Shown: piece after piece, positions 1 through 8,869 of the stretch
How the letters are laid out: the number at the start of each line of letters is the position of its first letter
Position numbering within the stretch: position 1 is the first letter of the stretch
Source of the DNA: Microbacterium sp. 18062
GTDB taxonomy: Bacteria; Actinomycetota; Actinomycetes; Actinomycetales; Microbacteriaceae
NCBI RefSeq assembly: GCF_902706225.1
Contig: NZ_CACSKB010000007.1
Location: forward strand, 46,820 to 110,819
DNA: 64,000 bases
Direction: 5' to 3'
The notes under the pieces: model-generated
Seen by the model: only the letters and a program-made list of their open reading frames with translations
Databases searched by the model: none
Told to the model about the DNA's origin: nothing
Program-made: the position numbers and the translations under genes

Positions 1-1345
1 TGATGGGCGTGCGCAGCTCGTGGCTGGTGGTCGCGACGAAGTCCTCACGCTGCCGCTCGAGGTCGAGTCGGGCCGTGCGCGCGGCGTCGCGCTCCGTCTC
101 GGCGTCGAGGCGGGCCTGCATCATCCGCACGGTGCTCGTCACGTCGATCAGCTGTACGGCGAACCTCTCGTCGTCCTCCGCGATGCGGTTCGCGACGAGG
201 CGGATGGTGGTGCCGTCCCGCTCGTAGACGGTCTCCACGCCGTCGGTCAGTGCGGTGCGTGCGCCGCGCTCGATCTCGCCCGACCAGCGCCCCGCGGCGT
301 CCACCTCCCTCGCCAGCAGGCTGCGAGCGGTGCCGTTCGTCCATGCGACGGTCGATACGCCGCCGTGGTCCTCGGCGATGACGAGGCCGACCGCCGCGTC
401 GACGAAGCCCCCGGTCACGAGCTGCGTGGTGGCCGCGGCCGCGTGCGTCGTCCGGCGCAGGTCGTTGCGGGTCGTGATGAGCAGGATGGTGATGGTCGCG
501 AGCGCCATGAGGAACACGTCGACCAGTCCGGAGATCTCGACGGGCGTGAGGGCGGATGCGGCGAACGGCCCCCCGCCGGCGAGGGTGAGTGCGAGCACGG
601 CGACGCCCATCGCGAGCGACTGGACGAGCGTGATCCTCATCGGGAAGCGGAACGCGGTCCAGGTCACGAGCGTCAGCGGCACGAACGTGAGCGGCAGGTG
701 CGCGCCGGGGCGGAACACGAGGGCGACGCACACCGTGACGAACAGGGTGTGCACGAGCACCTCCATCCGCGAGAACCGCTCGGGGATGCGCGGCGGCAGC
801 ACCGCGAACGGCGCGATCAGCAGGATCGCGGCCGCGTGCGAGGCCGCGACGAAGCCGATGGTCGACAGGACGTCGTCCTGCGAGGTCAGTGCGATGGTGG
901 CACCGACGACCAGCGCCATCGCGGCTGCGCCGGCACCGACCGACAGCAGGAAGCGCAGCCCGTCGCGCAGCGTGTCGAGCACGAAGCGGCGTGCGCCGAA
1001 CGACAGCAGCATCGCGATGAGGGCCGGTTCGACCGTGTTCGCGAGGCCGTATCCGACGACGACCGCGAGCTCGCGGCCGAAGGCCAGGTTCGCCAGGGCT
1101 GTGGTCACGAAGACGAGGGCGAGGGCGGCCGGGCGACGCCGGGGCGGGTTCGCCAGCACGAACCACACGGACAGGCCGGCGGCCGGCCACCAGGCCGCGA
1201 CGCTGCCGCCGGACGGAGTGAACAGGATCCCGCCGAGGGCGAGCCCGCCGATGCCGGCGGCGGCCAGCACCCACACCCACCAGGCGGGCACCCAGGGGCG
1301 CGAGTCCTGCCGGCCGAGGCTTGTCAGCGCGGTCGCGGGCTCCAT
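1..1345 (-). CDS. Sensor histidine kinase with MASE1-type membrane domain (partial)
   Basis: The minus-strand frame stays open from an ATG at 1345 to the window edge, giving 448 visible residues. About the first 270 residues are hydrophobic and form multiple membrane segments resembling the MASE1 integral membrane sensor domain. A PAS-like region follows, then a coiled linker and the start of a HisKA domain. The last visible residues are the H-box TTSHELRTPI, with the expected phospho-acceptor His442. The catalytic ATPase domain lies outside the window. It is divergent from a single-domain response regulator 73 bp away, which is probably its partner. The ligand cannot be told from the sequence. 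Confidence 0.85.
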   Translation of the reverse strand, partial: MEPATALTSLGRQDSRPWVPAWWVWVLAAAGIGGLALGGILFTPSGGSVAAWWPAAGLSVWFVLANPPRRRPAALALVFVTTALANLAFGRELAVVVGYGLANTVEPALIAMLLSFGARRFVLDTLRDGLRFLLSVGAGAAAMALVVGATIALTSQDDVLSTIGFVAASHAAAILLIAPFAVLPPRIPERFSRMEVLVHTLFVTVCVALVFRPGAHLPLTFVPLTLVTWTAFRFPMRITLVQSLAMGVAVLALTLAGGGPFAASALTPVEISGLVDVFLMALATITILLITTRNDLRRTTHAAAATTQLVTGGFVDAAVGLVIAEDHGGVSTVAWTNGTARSLLAREVDAAGRWSGEIERGARTALTDGVETVYERDGTTIRLVANRIAEDDERFAVQLIDVTSTVRMMQARLDAETERDAARTARLDLERQREDFVATTSHELRTPI

Positions 1346-1418
1346 ACTGTGAACGTACCGTGTGCGAGCATCGCCCCGTTCCGGCGGGCGTGAGGGATCA
1401 GCGGGGGAAGGAGCCGTC

Positions 1419-1790
1419 ATGGCCACGATCCTGGTCGTCGAGGACGACGCGGACGTGGCCGGTCTCATCCAGCTGCGTCTGTCCGCATCCGGGCACGACG
1501 TCTCGGTCGCGGTCGACGGCCTCGCCGGAGTCAGCGCGGCCTACGCCGTGCGCCCGGACGTCGTGATCCTCGACTGGATGATGCCGCGGCTGAGCGGGAT
1601 CCAGGTGTGCGAGCGGCTGCGCGCCGACGGTGCGTTCGACGCCATGAAGATCATCATGCTGACCGCGCGGGCGCGGGAGTCCGACATCGAGCGCGCCTAC
1701 TCCGCGGGGGTGGACGACTACATGACCAAGCCGTTCTCACCGCGCGAGCTCGGCGCCCGCGTGGAGGCGTTGATCGCCGCGACCCCGTGA
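1419..1790 (+). CDS. Single-domain response regulator (receiver only)
   Basis: The 123-residue protein is a lone CheY-like receiver domain without an output domain. The acidic pair is D9/D10, the phospho-acceptor is D52 in ILDWMMP, the switch Thr is T82 and the conserved Lys is K104 in MTKPFS. I chose the ATG at 1419 because a purine-rich ribosome site (gggggaaggag) lies just upstream and the family motif ILVVEDD starts right after; an upstream in-frame start at 1362 adds only low-complexity residues. It is divergent from the MASE1 histidine kinase, so phosphotransfer between them is a reasonable inference. Such proteins act by protein-protein contact rather than DNA binding. Confidence 0.88.
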   Translation: MATILVVEDDADVAGLIQLRLSASGHDVSVAVDGLAGVSAAYAVRPDVVILDWMMPRLSGIQVCERLRADGAFDAMKIIMLTARARESDIERAYSAGVDDYMTKPFSPRELGARVEALIAATP

Positions 1791-1829
1791 GGCGTCCGAG
1801 CGGGCCCCGCGAACCGGCATCCGCTCGCG

Positions 1830-1835
1830 TAGCGT
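1830..1835 (+). promoter_or_regulatory. -10 hexamer TAGCGT of the gluconokinase gene
   Basis: TAGCGT lies 7 nt before the GTG at 1843, which places the expected transcription start at or next to the start codon. This spacing supports leaderless translation and decides between GTG 1834 and GTG 1843. Confidence 0.55.
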
Positions 1836-1842
1836 GGGACGG

Positions 1843-2346
1843 GTGAGTGATCCGGCCGCCCCGCGCATCGTGGTGATGGGCGTCTCGGGCGTCGGCAAGT
1901 CGACGGTCGGCGCGGCGCTCGCCGCGCGGCTGGGCATCCCCTTCCTCGACGCCGACGACCTGCACACGCCCGAGGCGGTGGCGAGGATGCGCTCGGGCGA
2001 ACCCCTCACGGACGACGACCGGATGCCGTGGCTCGCGCGGTGCGGTGCCGTGCTCGCCGCCGCGCCCGAGGGGGCGGTGCTCGCGTGCTCGGCGCTCGCC
2101 CGCCGGTATCGCGTCGCCATCCTCTCGGCGGCTCCGGAGGCGGTCTTCGTCGCCCTCGAGACCGACGCCTCCCGCGTCGTGGACCGGGCGACGCACCGGC
2201 CCGGCCACTTCATGCCCGCGTCGCTCGTGACCTCTCAGTACGCGACGTACGAGCCGCTCGCCCCGGACGAGCCGGGCGTGGCCGTCGACGCCGGAGACGC
2301 CGTCGCCGATGTCATCGCCGCGGCGCTCCGGGCGCTCGGGCGCTGA
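1843..2346 (+). CDS. gntK: Gluconokinase
   Basis: This 167-residue P-loop kinase matches bacterial gluconokinase in size and motifs. It has a Walker A GVSGVGKST near the N-terminus, the family motif LDADDLHTPEAVARM, LTDDDRMPWL and CSALARRYR. It would phosphorylate D-gluconate with ATP to 6-phosphogluconate, which enters the pentose phosphate or Entner-Doudoroff route. The start at GTG 1843 is favoured because the -10 hexamer TAGCGT ends 7 nt upstream; GTG 1834 would add three residues. No gluconate permease or 6-phosphogluconate dehydrogenase gene lies next to it, so it appears to be a stand-alone gene. Confidence 0.9.
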   Translation: MSDPAAPRIVVMGVSGVGKSTVGAALAARLGIPFLDADDLHTPEAVARMRSGEPLTDDDRMPWLARCGAVLAAAPEGAVLACSALARRYRVAILSAAPEAVFVALETDASRVVDRATHRPGHFMPASLVTSQYATYEPLAPDEPGVAVDAGDAVADVIAAALRALGR

Positions 2347-2393
2347 CCTGCACGACCCCCGGGCATCGGGGACGCATGCTCAGAGCCGGGTGT

Positions 2394-3428
2394 TCAGCGC
2401 TCCGGACTCTCGTCGGTGGCGGACGCGATGGGCTCTCCCTGCACCGTGTCGCGATCGCCCTTCTGCCGGTCGCCGCGGGTCTTCAGCAGGCTCGCGACGG
2501 TGGCGATCGTGATGGTCACGCCGATGAACAGCAGCGAGAACCAGATCGGGATCTCGGGCACCCATTCCACGTGCTGCCCGCCGTTGACGAAGGGCAGCTC
2601 GTTCACGTGCAGGGCGTGGAAGACGAGCTTCACCCCGATGAACGCCAGGATGACGGCGAGGCCCTGCGACAGGTACACGAGACGCTCGAGGAGTCCGCCG
2701 ATGAGGAAGAACAGCTGGCGCAGACCCATCAGCGCGAACGCGTTCGCGGTGAACACGATATACGCCTCATTGGTGAGGCCGTAGATCGCCGGGATCGAGT
2801 CGACGGCGAAGACCAGGTCGATGAACCCGATCGCGACGATCGTGAGCAGCATCGGGGTGACGAAGCGTTTGCCGCCCTTCTTGACGGTCAGCTTGTCCTC
2901 GTTGTACTCGTCGGAGACGGGGAGGATGCGGCGCACGAACCCCATGAACCTGCCGTTGGCGGGGTCGGACTCGTGGTTCGAGAACGCCTGACGGTAGGCG
3001 AGGAACAGCAGCAGCGCGCCGAAGATGTAGAAGATCCAGGAGAGGTTCTCGATGAGCGTCGCGCCGACCGCGATGAATCCGCCGCGCAGGATCAATGCGA
3101 TCACGATCCCGATCATCAGCACCTTCTGCTGATACGCCTTCGGCACCGCGAACCCGGTCATCACGATCAGGAACACGAAGAGGTTGTCGATCGAGAGGGC
3201 CTTCTCGGTGAGGTATCCGGCGAAGTACTCGCCGCCGTACCTCCAGCCCGAGACCAGGCCGATCCCGACGCCGAACAGCAGGGCCAGCCCGATGTAGAAC
3301 GCCGACCAGCGCGCGGACTCGCCGACCGTCGGGGCGTGGGGCTTGCGCACGTGCGCGAAGAACTCGTAGACGAAGAACGCGATCGTGACCGCGATCGTGA
3401 TGAGCCAGATGAGGGGGGTGATCTGCAC
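2394..3428 (-). CDS. TerC family integral membrane protein
   Basis: The 344-residue protein has about nine hydrophobic segments and the TerC/Alx hallmarks, including EKALSIDNLFVFLIVM in the second segment and DLVFAVDSIPAI later, with paired acidic residues inside membrane helices. Family members are tied to tellurite resistance and to manganese efflux; the role here is inferred from the family only. The start is uncertain: GTG 3428 has GGAG seven nt upstream and begins directly before the first membrane helix, whereas ATG 3512 would add 28 polar residues. It is a single gene on the minus strand between two plus-strand genes. Confidence 0.88.
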   Translation of the reverse strand: MQITPLIWLITIAVTIAFFVYEFFAHVRKPHAPTVGESARWSAFYIGLALLFGVGIGLVSGWRYGGEYFAGYLTEKALSIDNLFVFLIVMTGFAVPKAYQQKVLMIGIVIALILRGGFIAVGATLIENLSWIFYIFGALLLFLAYRQAFSNHESDPANGRFMGFVRRILPVSDEYNEDKLTVKKGGKRFVTPMLLTIVAIGFIDLVFAVDSIPAIYGLTNEAYIVFTANAFALMGLRQLFFLIGGLLERLVYLSQGLAVILAFIGVKLVFHALHVNELPFVNGGQHVEWVPEIPIWFSLLFIGVTITIATVASLLKTRGDRQKGDRDTVQGEPIASATDESPER

Positions 3429-3627
3429 GGAGGTGCTCCAGAGGGGGTCGGCGTGGACGATGACGCCAAGGTCTCCTCCGCCCCGGAACGGGACCGGCGA
3501 CCCGGGATGCATCAGTGCATCCGTATTGACGAGCCGACCGCAGACGGGAGTACTCCCCTTGCTGTCGTCCAGGGTACGGCATCCGGACCACTCCTGCGGT
3601 CGGAGGCTCCGGATGCCACACGGCCGA

Positions 3628-3633
3628 TAGGCT
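3628..3633 (+). promoter_or_regulatory. -10 hexamer TAGGCT, leaderless start
   Basis: TAGGCT is followed by six bases and then the GTG at 3640. The same arrangement recurs at several genes in this window and supports the reality of the small gene downstream. Confidence 0.5.
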
Positions 3634-3639
3634 CCTCGC

Positions 3640-3936
3640 GTGGAGGAATGGGTGGATGACGCCGCCGCGTCGATCGAGAGGCTGACCGGCTCGCCGATGG
3701 CGGGGGCGGTGCCGGGCGCGGTGCGCATCGTGTCGATCACCGAGCCCGCTGGGCGCGGACGCTTTCAACAGGCCTCGCTCGAGGTCGCCGTCGAGGGGCC
3801 GGGACTCGAGCCCGCCACCGTTCCCGTCGAGGTCGTGCTCGATCGGCGGCACTGGCCCGCGGCCGGCACGGTCCTCCCGGCCCGTATCGCCCCGTCGGGG
3901 GCGATGGAGATCGCCTGGGACGCGCTCGCGCGGTAG
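3640..3936 (+). CDS. Small conserved-looking hypothetical protein
   Basis: The 98-residue product is not recognised. It has an acidic N-terminus (MEEWVDDAAASIERLTG), then a stretch rich in Val, Glu and Pro that looks like alternating beta strands, with EVVLDRRHWPAAG as the most distinctive part. There is no signal peptide or membrane helix. The gene is supported by a well-placed leaderless promoter (TAGGCT, six bases before GTG) and codon use like its neighbours. It lies alone between terC and the C-S lyase gene on opposite and same strands respectively, so context gives no function. Confidence 0.6.
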   Translation: MEEWVDDAAASIERLTGSPMAGAVPGAVRIVSITEPAGRGRFQQASLEVAVEGPGLEPATVPVEVVLDRRHWPAAGTVLPARIAPSGAMEIAWDALAR

Positions 3937-4094
3937 ACGCGCGGCGAGGGGGTCGGTGCCGGCTCCGCGGCCGGCGCACATGAAGCACGGTGACGGCCGG
4001 GCGGCGCTCACGGTCGCCGCGCGATAGCGTCGAAGCGCGGATGCGGCGCCGCGAGCCGGTCCGCACCGTCCGACCCGAACGAAGTGCAGGTGCC

Positions 4095-5258
4095 ATGTCC
4101 CACCCCTACGACGCGCGCACGCGCGAGGTGCTCGACCGTCCCGAGAGCCGCAAGTGGAGCCTGCACCCCGGGACGATCGGCGCGTGGGTGGCGGAGATGG
4201 ACTTCGGCACCGCTCCGGAGGTCTCCGCCGCGCTCCACCGCGCCGTCGACGAGGAGAGCCTCGGCTACCTGTCGCCCGCGCTCGCCGCTCGGATGGCGGA
4301 CGCCACCGCGTCGTGGCTGGCGCACGACCAGGGCTGGGTCATCGACCCGGATCGGGTGCATCCGGTCGCCGACGTCATGGCCGCGCTCGGCGTGGCCGTC
4401 ACCGAGTACACGCCGGCCGGTTCCGCCGTGATCGTGCCGACGCCCGCCTACATGCCGTTCCTCACCTACCTGCCGAGCATCGGCCACCCGGTGGTCGAGG
4501 TGCCCGGCGTCGTGGTCGAGGGCCGGTGGCGCCACGACCTGGAGGCGATCGAGGCCGCCTTCGTGGCCGGTGCGCGCACGCTCGTGCTCTGCAATCCGCA
4601 CAACCCCACCGGCACGGTGCTGGAACGGACCGAGCTCGAGGCCGTCGCCGCGATCGTCGAGCGTCACGGCGGCCGGGTGTTCGCCGACGAGATCCATGCG
4701 CCGATGCGGTACGACGGTCGCGTGCACGTGCCGTACGCGTCGGTGTCGGAGGTCGCGGCCTCGCACACGATCACCGGCACGAGCGCCTCGAAGGCATGGA
4801 ACATCCCGGGGCTGAAAGCCGCGCAGCTGATCACCTCGAACCCCATCGACGAGGAGCGCTACCGCCGTTTCGGCTTCGCGGTCGTGCACGGTGCGGCGAC
4901 CCTCGGCGTCGTGGCGACCATCGCGGCCTACGACGAGGGGCGCGCGTGGCTCGCTGAGACGAACGACTACCTCGACGGGAACCGGCATCTGCTGGCCGAG
5001 CTGCTCGCGGCCGGGCTGCCCGAGGCGCGCTACACGCCGCCCGAGGCGACCTACCTCGGGTGGATCGACACGTCGAGGCTCGGCATCGAGGGCTCGCCCG
5101 CGGCGTTCTTCCGCGAGCGCGGCGGCATCGCCCTCACCGACGGCTCGCTGTGCGGCGCGGGCTACGAGGGGTTCGTCCGCGTCGTGCTGGCGCTGCCCCG
5201 TCCGCTGCTGGTCGAGGCCGTGCGCGGCATGGCCGACGCCGTGCGCTCGCTCGGCTGA
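4095..5258 (+). CDS. PatB/MalY-type PLP-dependent C-S lyase (cystathionine beta-lyase-like)
   Basis: The 387-residue protein is a fold-type I aminotransferase-like enzyme of the MalY/PatB group. The N-terminal motif KWSLHPGTIGAWVAEMDF is typical of this group. CNPHNPTG and FADEIHAPMRYDG form the cofactor pocket, and Lys233 in SASKAWNIPGLKAA should bind pyridoxal phosphate. These enzymes cleave the C-S bond of cystathionine or related cysteine conjugates to a thiol, ammonia and pyruvate. ATG 4095 starts the family alignment and is preceded by gcaggtgcc. The neighbouring organosulfur-like genes (sulfurtransferase, LLM) suggest a place in sulfur metabolism, though the gene is not in their operon. 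Confidence 0.87.
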   Translation: MSHPYDARTREVLDRPESRKWSLHPGTIGAWVAEMDFGTAPEVSAALHRAVDEESLGYLSPALAARMADATASWLAHDQGWVIDPDRVHPVADVMAALGVAVTEYTPAGSAVIVPTPAYMPFLTYLPSIGHPVVEVPGVVVEGRWRHDLEAIEAAFVAGARTLVLCNPHNPTGTVLERTELEAVAAIVERHGGRVFADEIHAPMRYDGRVHVPYASVSEVAASHTITGTSASKAWNIPGLKAAQLITSNPIDEERYRRFGFAVVHGAATLGVVATIAAYDEGRAWLAETNDYLDGNRHLLAELLAAGLPEARYTPPEATYLGWIDTSRLGIEGSPAAFFRERGGIALTDGSLCGAGYEGFVRVVLALPRPLLVEAVRGMADAVRSLG

Positions 5259-5310
5259 CGGGTGGGGCGGACGCCCGGCGGACGCGGTCCGGGTCGCGGC
5301 CGGCCGCCTC

Positions 5311-5964
5311 TCAGGCCCCGGCGGCGGACTGCAGCGCCTGCAGGGCGGCGTCGCGTCCGGCCTCCAGATGCGCGCGCATGAGCGTCTCGGCGCGCTCGGC
5401 GTCCTGGGCGACCACGGCGTCCGTGATCTCGCGGTGCGCCGCGAGCGACGCCCCCCATGCGTCGCCGGATGCAGGCGGCGCCGGCAGCCCGAACAGCTGG
5501 GCGGAGAGCCGGTTCAGCACCGCGACGAGGCTGGGGTTGCGGCAGGCGTCCCAGAGGGCGATGTGCCAGTCGTCCATGAGTCGTACCGGGTCGCCCGCGC
5601 CGATCACGGCGGCGGCGTCCTCGAGCAGTCGCTGCAGGACCAGCACGTCGCGCTGAGTGCGCCGGAGGGCCGCCAGTCGGGTGGCCGCGGGTTCGACGAT
5701 CAGGCACGACTCGTAGACGGCGACGATGTCGTCGATGCCGAACTGCCGCACGCGCAGGCCCCGTGGGGTGCGCTCGAGCAGCTCCTCGTGCTCGAGCCGG
5801 GCGAGTGCCTCGCGGATCGGGGTGCGCGAGTGCCCGAGCTCGTTCGAGAGCGTCACCTCGCGCAGCAGCGTGCCCGGCGGGTAGGCGGACTCGAGGATCC
5901 TGGCTCGGATGACGTCGTACGGGCGGTGGGCGCCGTCGATCGTGGACGGCGGTGTCGCGGGCAT
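5311..5964 (-). CDS. GntR family regulator, FCD type
   Basis: This 217-residue one-component regulator has an N-terminal winged helix (about residues 15-78, with LREVTLSNELGHSRTPIREA as recognition region) and a C-terminal helical FCD ligand domain (about 85-205). ATG 5964 is preceded by a strong GGAGG site. It is divergent from an ABC importer operon 165 bp away. That gap holds a perfect dyad AACTGTGACACAGTT and a second dyad built on GTATACAG and CTGCATAC, so it probably controls itself and the importer. FCD regulators usually sense organic acids or small metabolites; the effector here is unknown. Confidence 0.88.
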   Translation of the reverse strand: MPATPPSTIDGAHRPYDVIRARILESAYPPGTLLREVTLSNELGHSRTPIREALARLEHEELLERTPRGLRVRQFGIDDIVAVYESCLIVEPAATRLAALRRTQRDVLVLQRLLEDAAAVIGAGDPVRLMDDWHIALWDACRNPSLVAVLNRLSAQLFGLPAPPASGDAWGASLAAHREITDAVVAQDAERAETLMRAHLEAGRDAALQALQSAAGA

Positions 5965-6003
5965 GGGACCTCCTCCTCGCGGGCGCGGGCGCGGGCGATG
6001 ACG

Positions 6004-6046
6004 AACTGTGACACAGTTATGTATACAGAAAACTTCTACTGCATAC
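6004..6046. promoter_or_regulatory. Operator region between gntR and the ABC importer
   Basis: Two dyads sit side by side. AACTGTG at 6004-6010 and CACAGTT at 6012-6018 form a perfect 15-bp palindrome around one base. GTATACAG at 6021-6028 and CTGCATAC at 6039-6046 form a 7-of-8 inverted repeat with a 10-bp spacer. The same half-site and spacing occur upstream of the LLM gene at 11130-11155. A -10 hexamer TAGCGT for the importer lies at 6079-6084, so the dyads sit just upstream of the promoter. Binding by the GntR protein is inferred. Confidence 0.6.
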
Positions 6047-6129
6047 TCTGAACGCGTCACATCGACATAGCACGAGACTAGCGTTCCGGCCGGCTCCCGA
6101 CCGGCGGACACCATCCAGAAGGCACCATC

Positions 6130-7185
6130 ATGTCCCGTTCCCCTCGCCCGGCGCTCGCCGGCGCCGTCCTGCTGACCGTCGGCGCCCTGGCGCTCACCGC
6201 GTGCGCCCCCGCCCCCTCCGACGACCCCACCGGGGGTGCCGGATCGGATCTCCAGAAGGTGACGATCGCGCTCGACTGGACCCCCAACACGAACCACCTC
6301 GGCCTCTACGCCGCCGAGGCGGAGGGATACTTCGCCGACGCCGGCCTCGACGTCGAGATCCTGCCCTACGCCTCCGCGCCGACGATCGACCTGGTCGCCA
6401 GCGGCGCCGCCGACTTCGGCGTCTCGACCCAGGCGAGCGTTCAGCAGGCCCGCACCGCCGGCACCGACGTCACGGCCGTGTACGCGGTGACGCAGAAGGA
6501 GACCGGCGCGCTCGTCACCCTCGACAGCCGCACCGACATCGCCTCGCCGCGCGACCTCGACGGCAAGGTCTACGGCGGATTCGGCATCCCCCTCTACTCG
6601 GCGCTGGCCCGTCAGGCGATCATCGCGGACGGCGGCACCGGCGACATCCAGGACGTCACCCTCGCCACCGGCGCCTACGAAGCGCTCACGAGCGGCGCGA
6701 TCGACGTCACCGCGTCGATCGTCACGTGGGAGAACGTCGCGCAGGAGCTCGCCGGTGAGCCGTACAAGACGTTCTCGTACACGGACTACGGCCTGCCCGC
6801 CGAGCAGACGATCCAGGTCGTCTCGAGCGACGCCTACCTCGACGCCGAGCCCGGGACGGCCGCCGCCTTCGTGAAGGCCCTGCAGCGCGGCCACACGTTC
6901 GCCGCGGAGAACCCGCAGGCCGCCGCGCAGGAGCTGATCGACGCGAACGGCGACGTGCTCGCCGGCTCCGAGGACCTCGTGTTCTCGAGCGCCCAGCTGC
7001 TCGCGGACGGCGGCTACCTCGTCGCCGAGGGGGTCCCGGCCGGCACCAACTCGGCTGAGATCTGGACCGGCTTCGGCGGGTTCCTCGTCGAGAACGGCCT
7101 GCTGACCGACGCCGACGGCGAGACGGTGACCGAGGCGGACGCCCCCGACTGGGACGCCTACTTCAGCAACGACCTGCTCGGCTGA
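6130..7185 (+). CDS. ABC importer substrate-binding lipoprotein, NMT1/THI5 (ThiY/SsuA-like)
   Basis: The 351-residue protein has a lipoprotein signal peptide ending in LTAC (Cys25) and an NMT1/THI5-like periplasmic binding fold. The segment VTIALDWTPNTNHLGLYAAE is the family signature seen in pyrimidine-precursor (ThiY), nitrate/sulfonate (SsuA) and related binding proteins. It would capture a small aromatic or sulfonate-like solute outside the membrane. The permease and ATPase genes follow at once (8-nt gap, then a 4-nt overlap). The WTPNTNH form is closest to thiamine-precursor binders, but this does not settle the ligand. Expression is probably set by the dyads at 6004-6046. Confidence 0.88.
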   Translation: MSRSPRPALAGAVLLTVGALALTACAPAPSDDPTGGAGSDLQKVTIALDWTPNTNHLGLYAAEAEGYFADAGLDVEILPYASAPTIDLVASGAADFGVSTQASVQQARTAGTDVTAVYAVTQKETGALVTLDSRTDIASPRDLDGKVYGGFGIPLYSALARQAIIADGGTGDIQDVTLATGAYEALTSGAIDVTASIVTWENVAQELAGEPYKTFSYTDYGLPAEQTIQVVSSDAYLDAEPGTAAAFVKALQRGHTFAAENPQAAAQELIDANGDVLAGSEDLVFSSAQLLADGGYLVAEGVPAGTNSAEIWTGFGGFLVENGLLTDADGETVTEADAPDWDAYFSNDLLG

Positions 7186-7193
7186 CGGGCCCG

Positions 7194-8024
7194 ATGACCT
7201 CGCTCGTCGGAACCCCCGCCGGCCGCACACGCGCCGCCCGACCCCGCACCGCGGGGCGGGCGGCGCTGCTGAGGGTGCTGCTGCCGTTCTCCCTGCTCGC
7301 CGTCCTCGCCCTCGCGTGGGAGCTCGCCGCCCGCACGGGCGCGGTCGCCCCGAACCTGCTCCCTGCGCCCTCGCGCATCCTCGAGCAGGCGTTCCTGCAT
7401 GGCGACGTGCTGTGGAGCCACACCTTCCCCACCCTCACGGCGACGGTCGTGGGATTCTCCAGCGCCGTCGTCGTCGCCTTCCTGCTCGCGACCGCCCTCG
7501 ACTTCTCCGGCATCCTGCGCCTGTCGGTGCTGCCGCTGCTCGTGGTCAGCCAGACGCTCCCGATCGTCGCGCTCGCCCCGCTGGTCGTCCTCTGGTTCGG
7601 CTTCGGGCTGCTCCCGAAGGTGCTGCTGGTCGCGCTCGTGACGTTCTTCCCGATGACGATCGCGTTCCTGCAGGGCTTCGCCTCGACGGACGCCGACGCC
7701 ACGAGGCTGCTGCGCTCGCTCGGCGCCGGCCGGATGCGGGAGTTCGTCACGCTGCGGCTGCCCTCGGCCGTCCCCTCGTTCTTCGCCGGTCTGCGCATCT
7801 CGATCACCTATGCCGTGGTCGGCGCCATCTTCGCCGAGTACGCGGGCGCGACGAGCGGTCTCGGCGTCTTCATGCAGAGCTCGAAGAGCGCGTTCCGCAC
7901 CGATCTCGTGTTGAGCGCCGTGCTCGTGTGCTCGGTGCTCACTCTGCTGCTCTACGGGCTGGTGCTGGTCATCGAGCACCTGAGCACCCCGTGGCTGCGC
8001 GTGTCGAGAGGAGCCGGCCGATGA
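7194..8024 (+). CDS. ABC importer permease, SsuC/ThiX-like
   Basis: The 276-residue membrane protein has about six helices. Its ATPase-docking loop DADATRLLRSLGAGRMREFV followed by LRLPSAVPSFFAGLRI is typical of nitrate/sulfonate/pyrimidine type permeases. It starts 8 nt after the binding-protein gene and overlaps the ATPase gene by four bases (ATGA), so the three should be made in fixed ratio. It forms the membrane channel of the importer. The N-terminal 20 residues are Arg-rich and cytoplasmic. Confidence 0.88.
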   Translation: MTSLVGTPAGRTRAARPRTAGRAALLRVLLPFSLLAVLALAWELAARTGAVAPNLLPAPSRILEQAFLHGDVLWSHTFPTLTATVVGFSSAVVVAFLLATALDFSGILRLSVLPLLVVSQTLPIVALAPLVVLWFGFGLLPKVLLVALVTFFPMTIAFLQGFASTDADATRLLRSLGAGRMREFVTLRLPSAVPSFFAGLRISITYAVVGAIFAEYAGATSGLGVFMQSSKSAFRTDLVLSAVLVCSVLTLLLYGLVLVIEHLSTPWLRVSRGAGR

Positions 8025-8806
8025 CCGCGCCCGCGTTGAGCATAGCGGGCCTGCGGGTGGCCTACGGCCCGCAGGTCGTCCTCGACGACGTGTCGTTCGA
8101 CGTGGCCGACGGCGAGTTCGTGAGCGTGCTCGGGCCCAGCGGCAGCGGCAAGAGCACGCTGCTGGGCGTGCTGACCGGCGGTGTCGCCGCGCAGGCGGGC
8201 GCGCTCGCCGTGCGCGGCGAGCCGGTCCACCGCCTCGACCCCGCCGCGTTCGCCTACATGCCCCAGACCGACGTGCTGCTGCCGTGGCGCCGGGTCATCG
8301 ACAACGCGACCCTCGGTCTCGAGGCGCGGGGCGTCCGGCGGGCCCGTGCGCGCGAGACCGTCGCGCCCATGTTCGCCGAGTTCGGCATCGCGGGAACCGA
8401 GCGGCTCTATCCGGCACAGCTGTCGGGCGGGATGCGGCAGCGCGTGGCGCTCCTGCGCACCGTGGCCCAGCACCGCGGGCTGCTGCTGCTCGACGAGCCG
8501 TTCGGTGCGCTCGACGCGATCACCCGGGCGGAGCTGCAGCGCTGGATCGTGGGGATGTGGGAGCGGCACCGCTGGACGGTCGTGCTCATCACGCACGACA
8601 TCCGCGAGGCGATCCTCCTGTCCGACCGCGTGCTGGTGCTCTCGCAGAAGCCGGCGCGGGTCCTGGAGGACATCCGGGTGCCGCGCGAGGGTCACCGCAC
8701 CGAGGAGTTCCTGCACCGCCCCGACATCGCCGCCATCGAGTCCCGGCTGCTGGGCGCCCTGCTACCCGCAGCATCGACGACCGGAACCGGCCCGGCGCCC
8801 TGCTGA
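8021..8806 (+). CDS. ABC importer ATPase, SsuB/ThiZ-like
   Basis: The 261-residue ATPase has a complete nucleotide-binding domain: Walker A GPSGSGKST, a Q-loop at YMPQTDVLLPW, signature LSGGMRQR, Walker B LLLLDEPFGALD and the switch His in LITHDIREA. The wording of the Q-loop (PQTDVLLPWR) is that of the nitrate/sulfonate/pyrimidine group. It overlaps the permease gene by ATGA. A sulfurtransferase gene begins 63 bp downstream on the same strand with its own ribosome site, so the operon probably includes it. Confidence 0.9.
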   Translation: MTAPALSIAGLRVAYGPQVVLDDVSFDVADGEFVSVLGPSGSGKSTLLGVLTGGVAAQAGALAVRGEPVHRLDPAAFAYMPQTDVLLPWRRVIDNATLGLEARGVRRARARETVAPMFAEFGIAGTERLYPAQLSGGMRQRVALLRTVAQHRGLLLLDEPFGALDAITRAELQRWIVGMWERHRWTVVLITHDIREAILLSDRVLVLSQKPARVLEDIRVPREGHRTEEFLHRPDIAAIESRLLGALLPAASTTGTGPAPC

Positions 8807-8869
8807 CACGGCGTCCGAACCCCCGCACGATCCCGGCGCTCCGGCGCCCCGTACGAAAGAGAGGCCCCC

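Noticed and set aside
2028..3659. Long plus-strand frame over terC
   Set aside because: It is antisense to TerC, highly charged and low in hydrophobic residues; a shadow of the real gene.
5311..7230. Long 639-residue minus-strand open frame
   Set aside because: Only 5311-5964 is the GntR gene; the rest is antisense to the importer gene and reflects GC codon bias.
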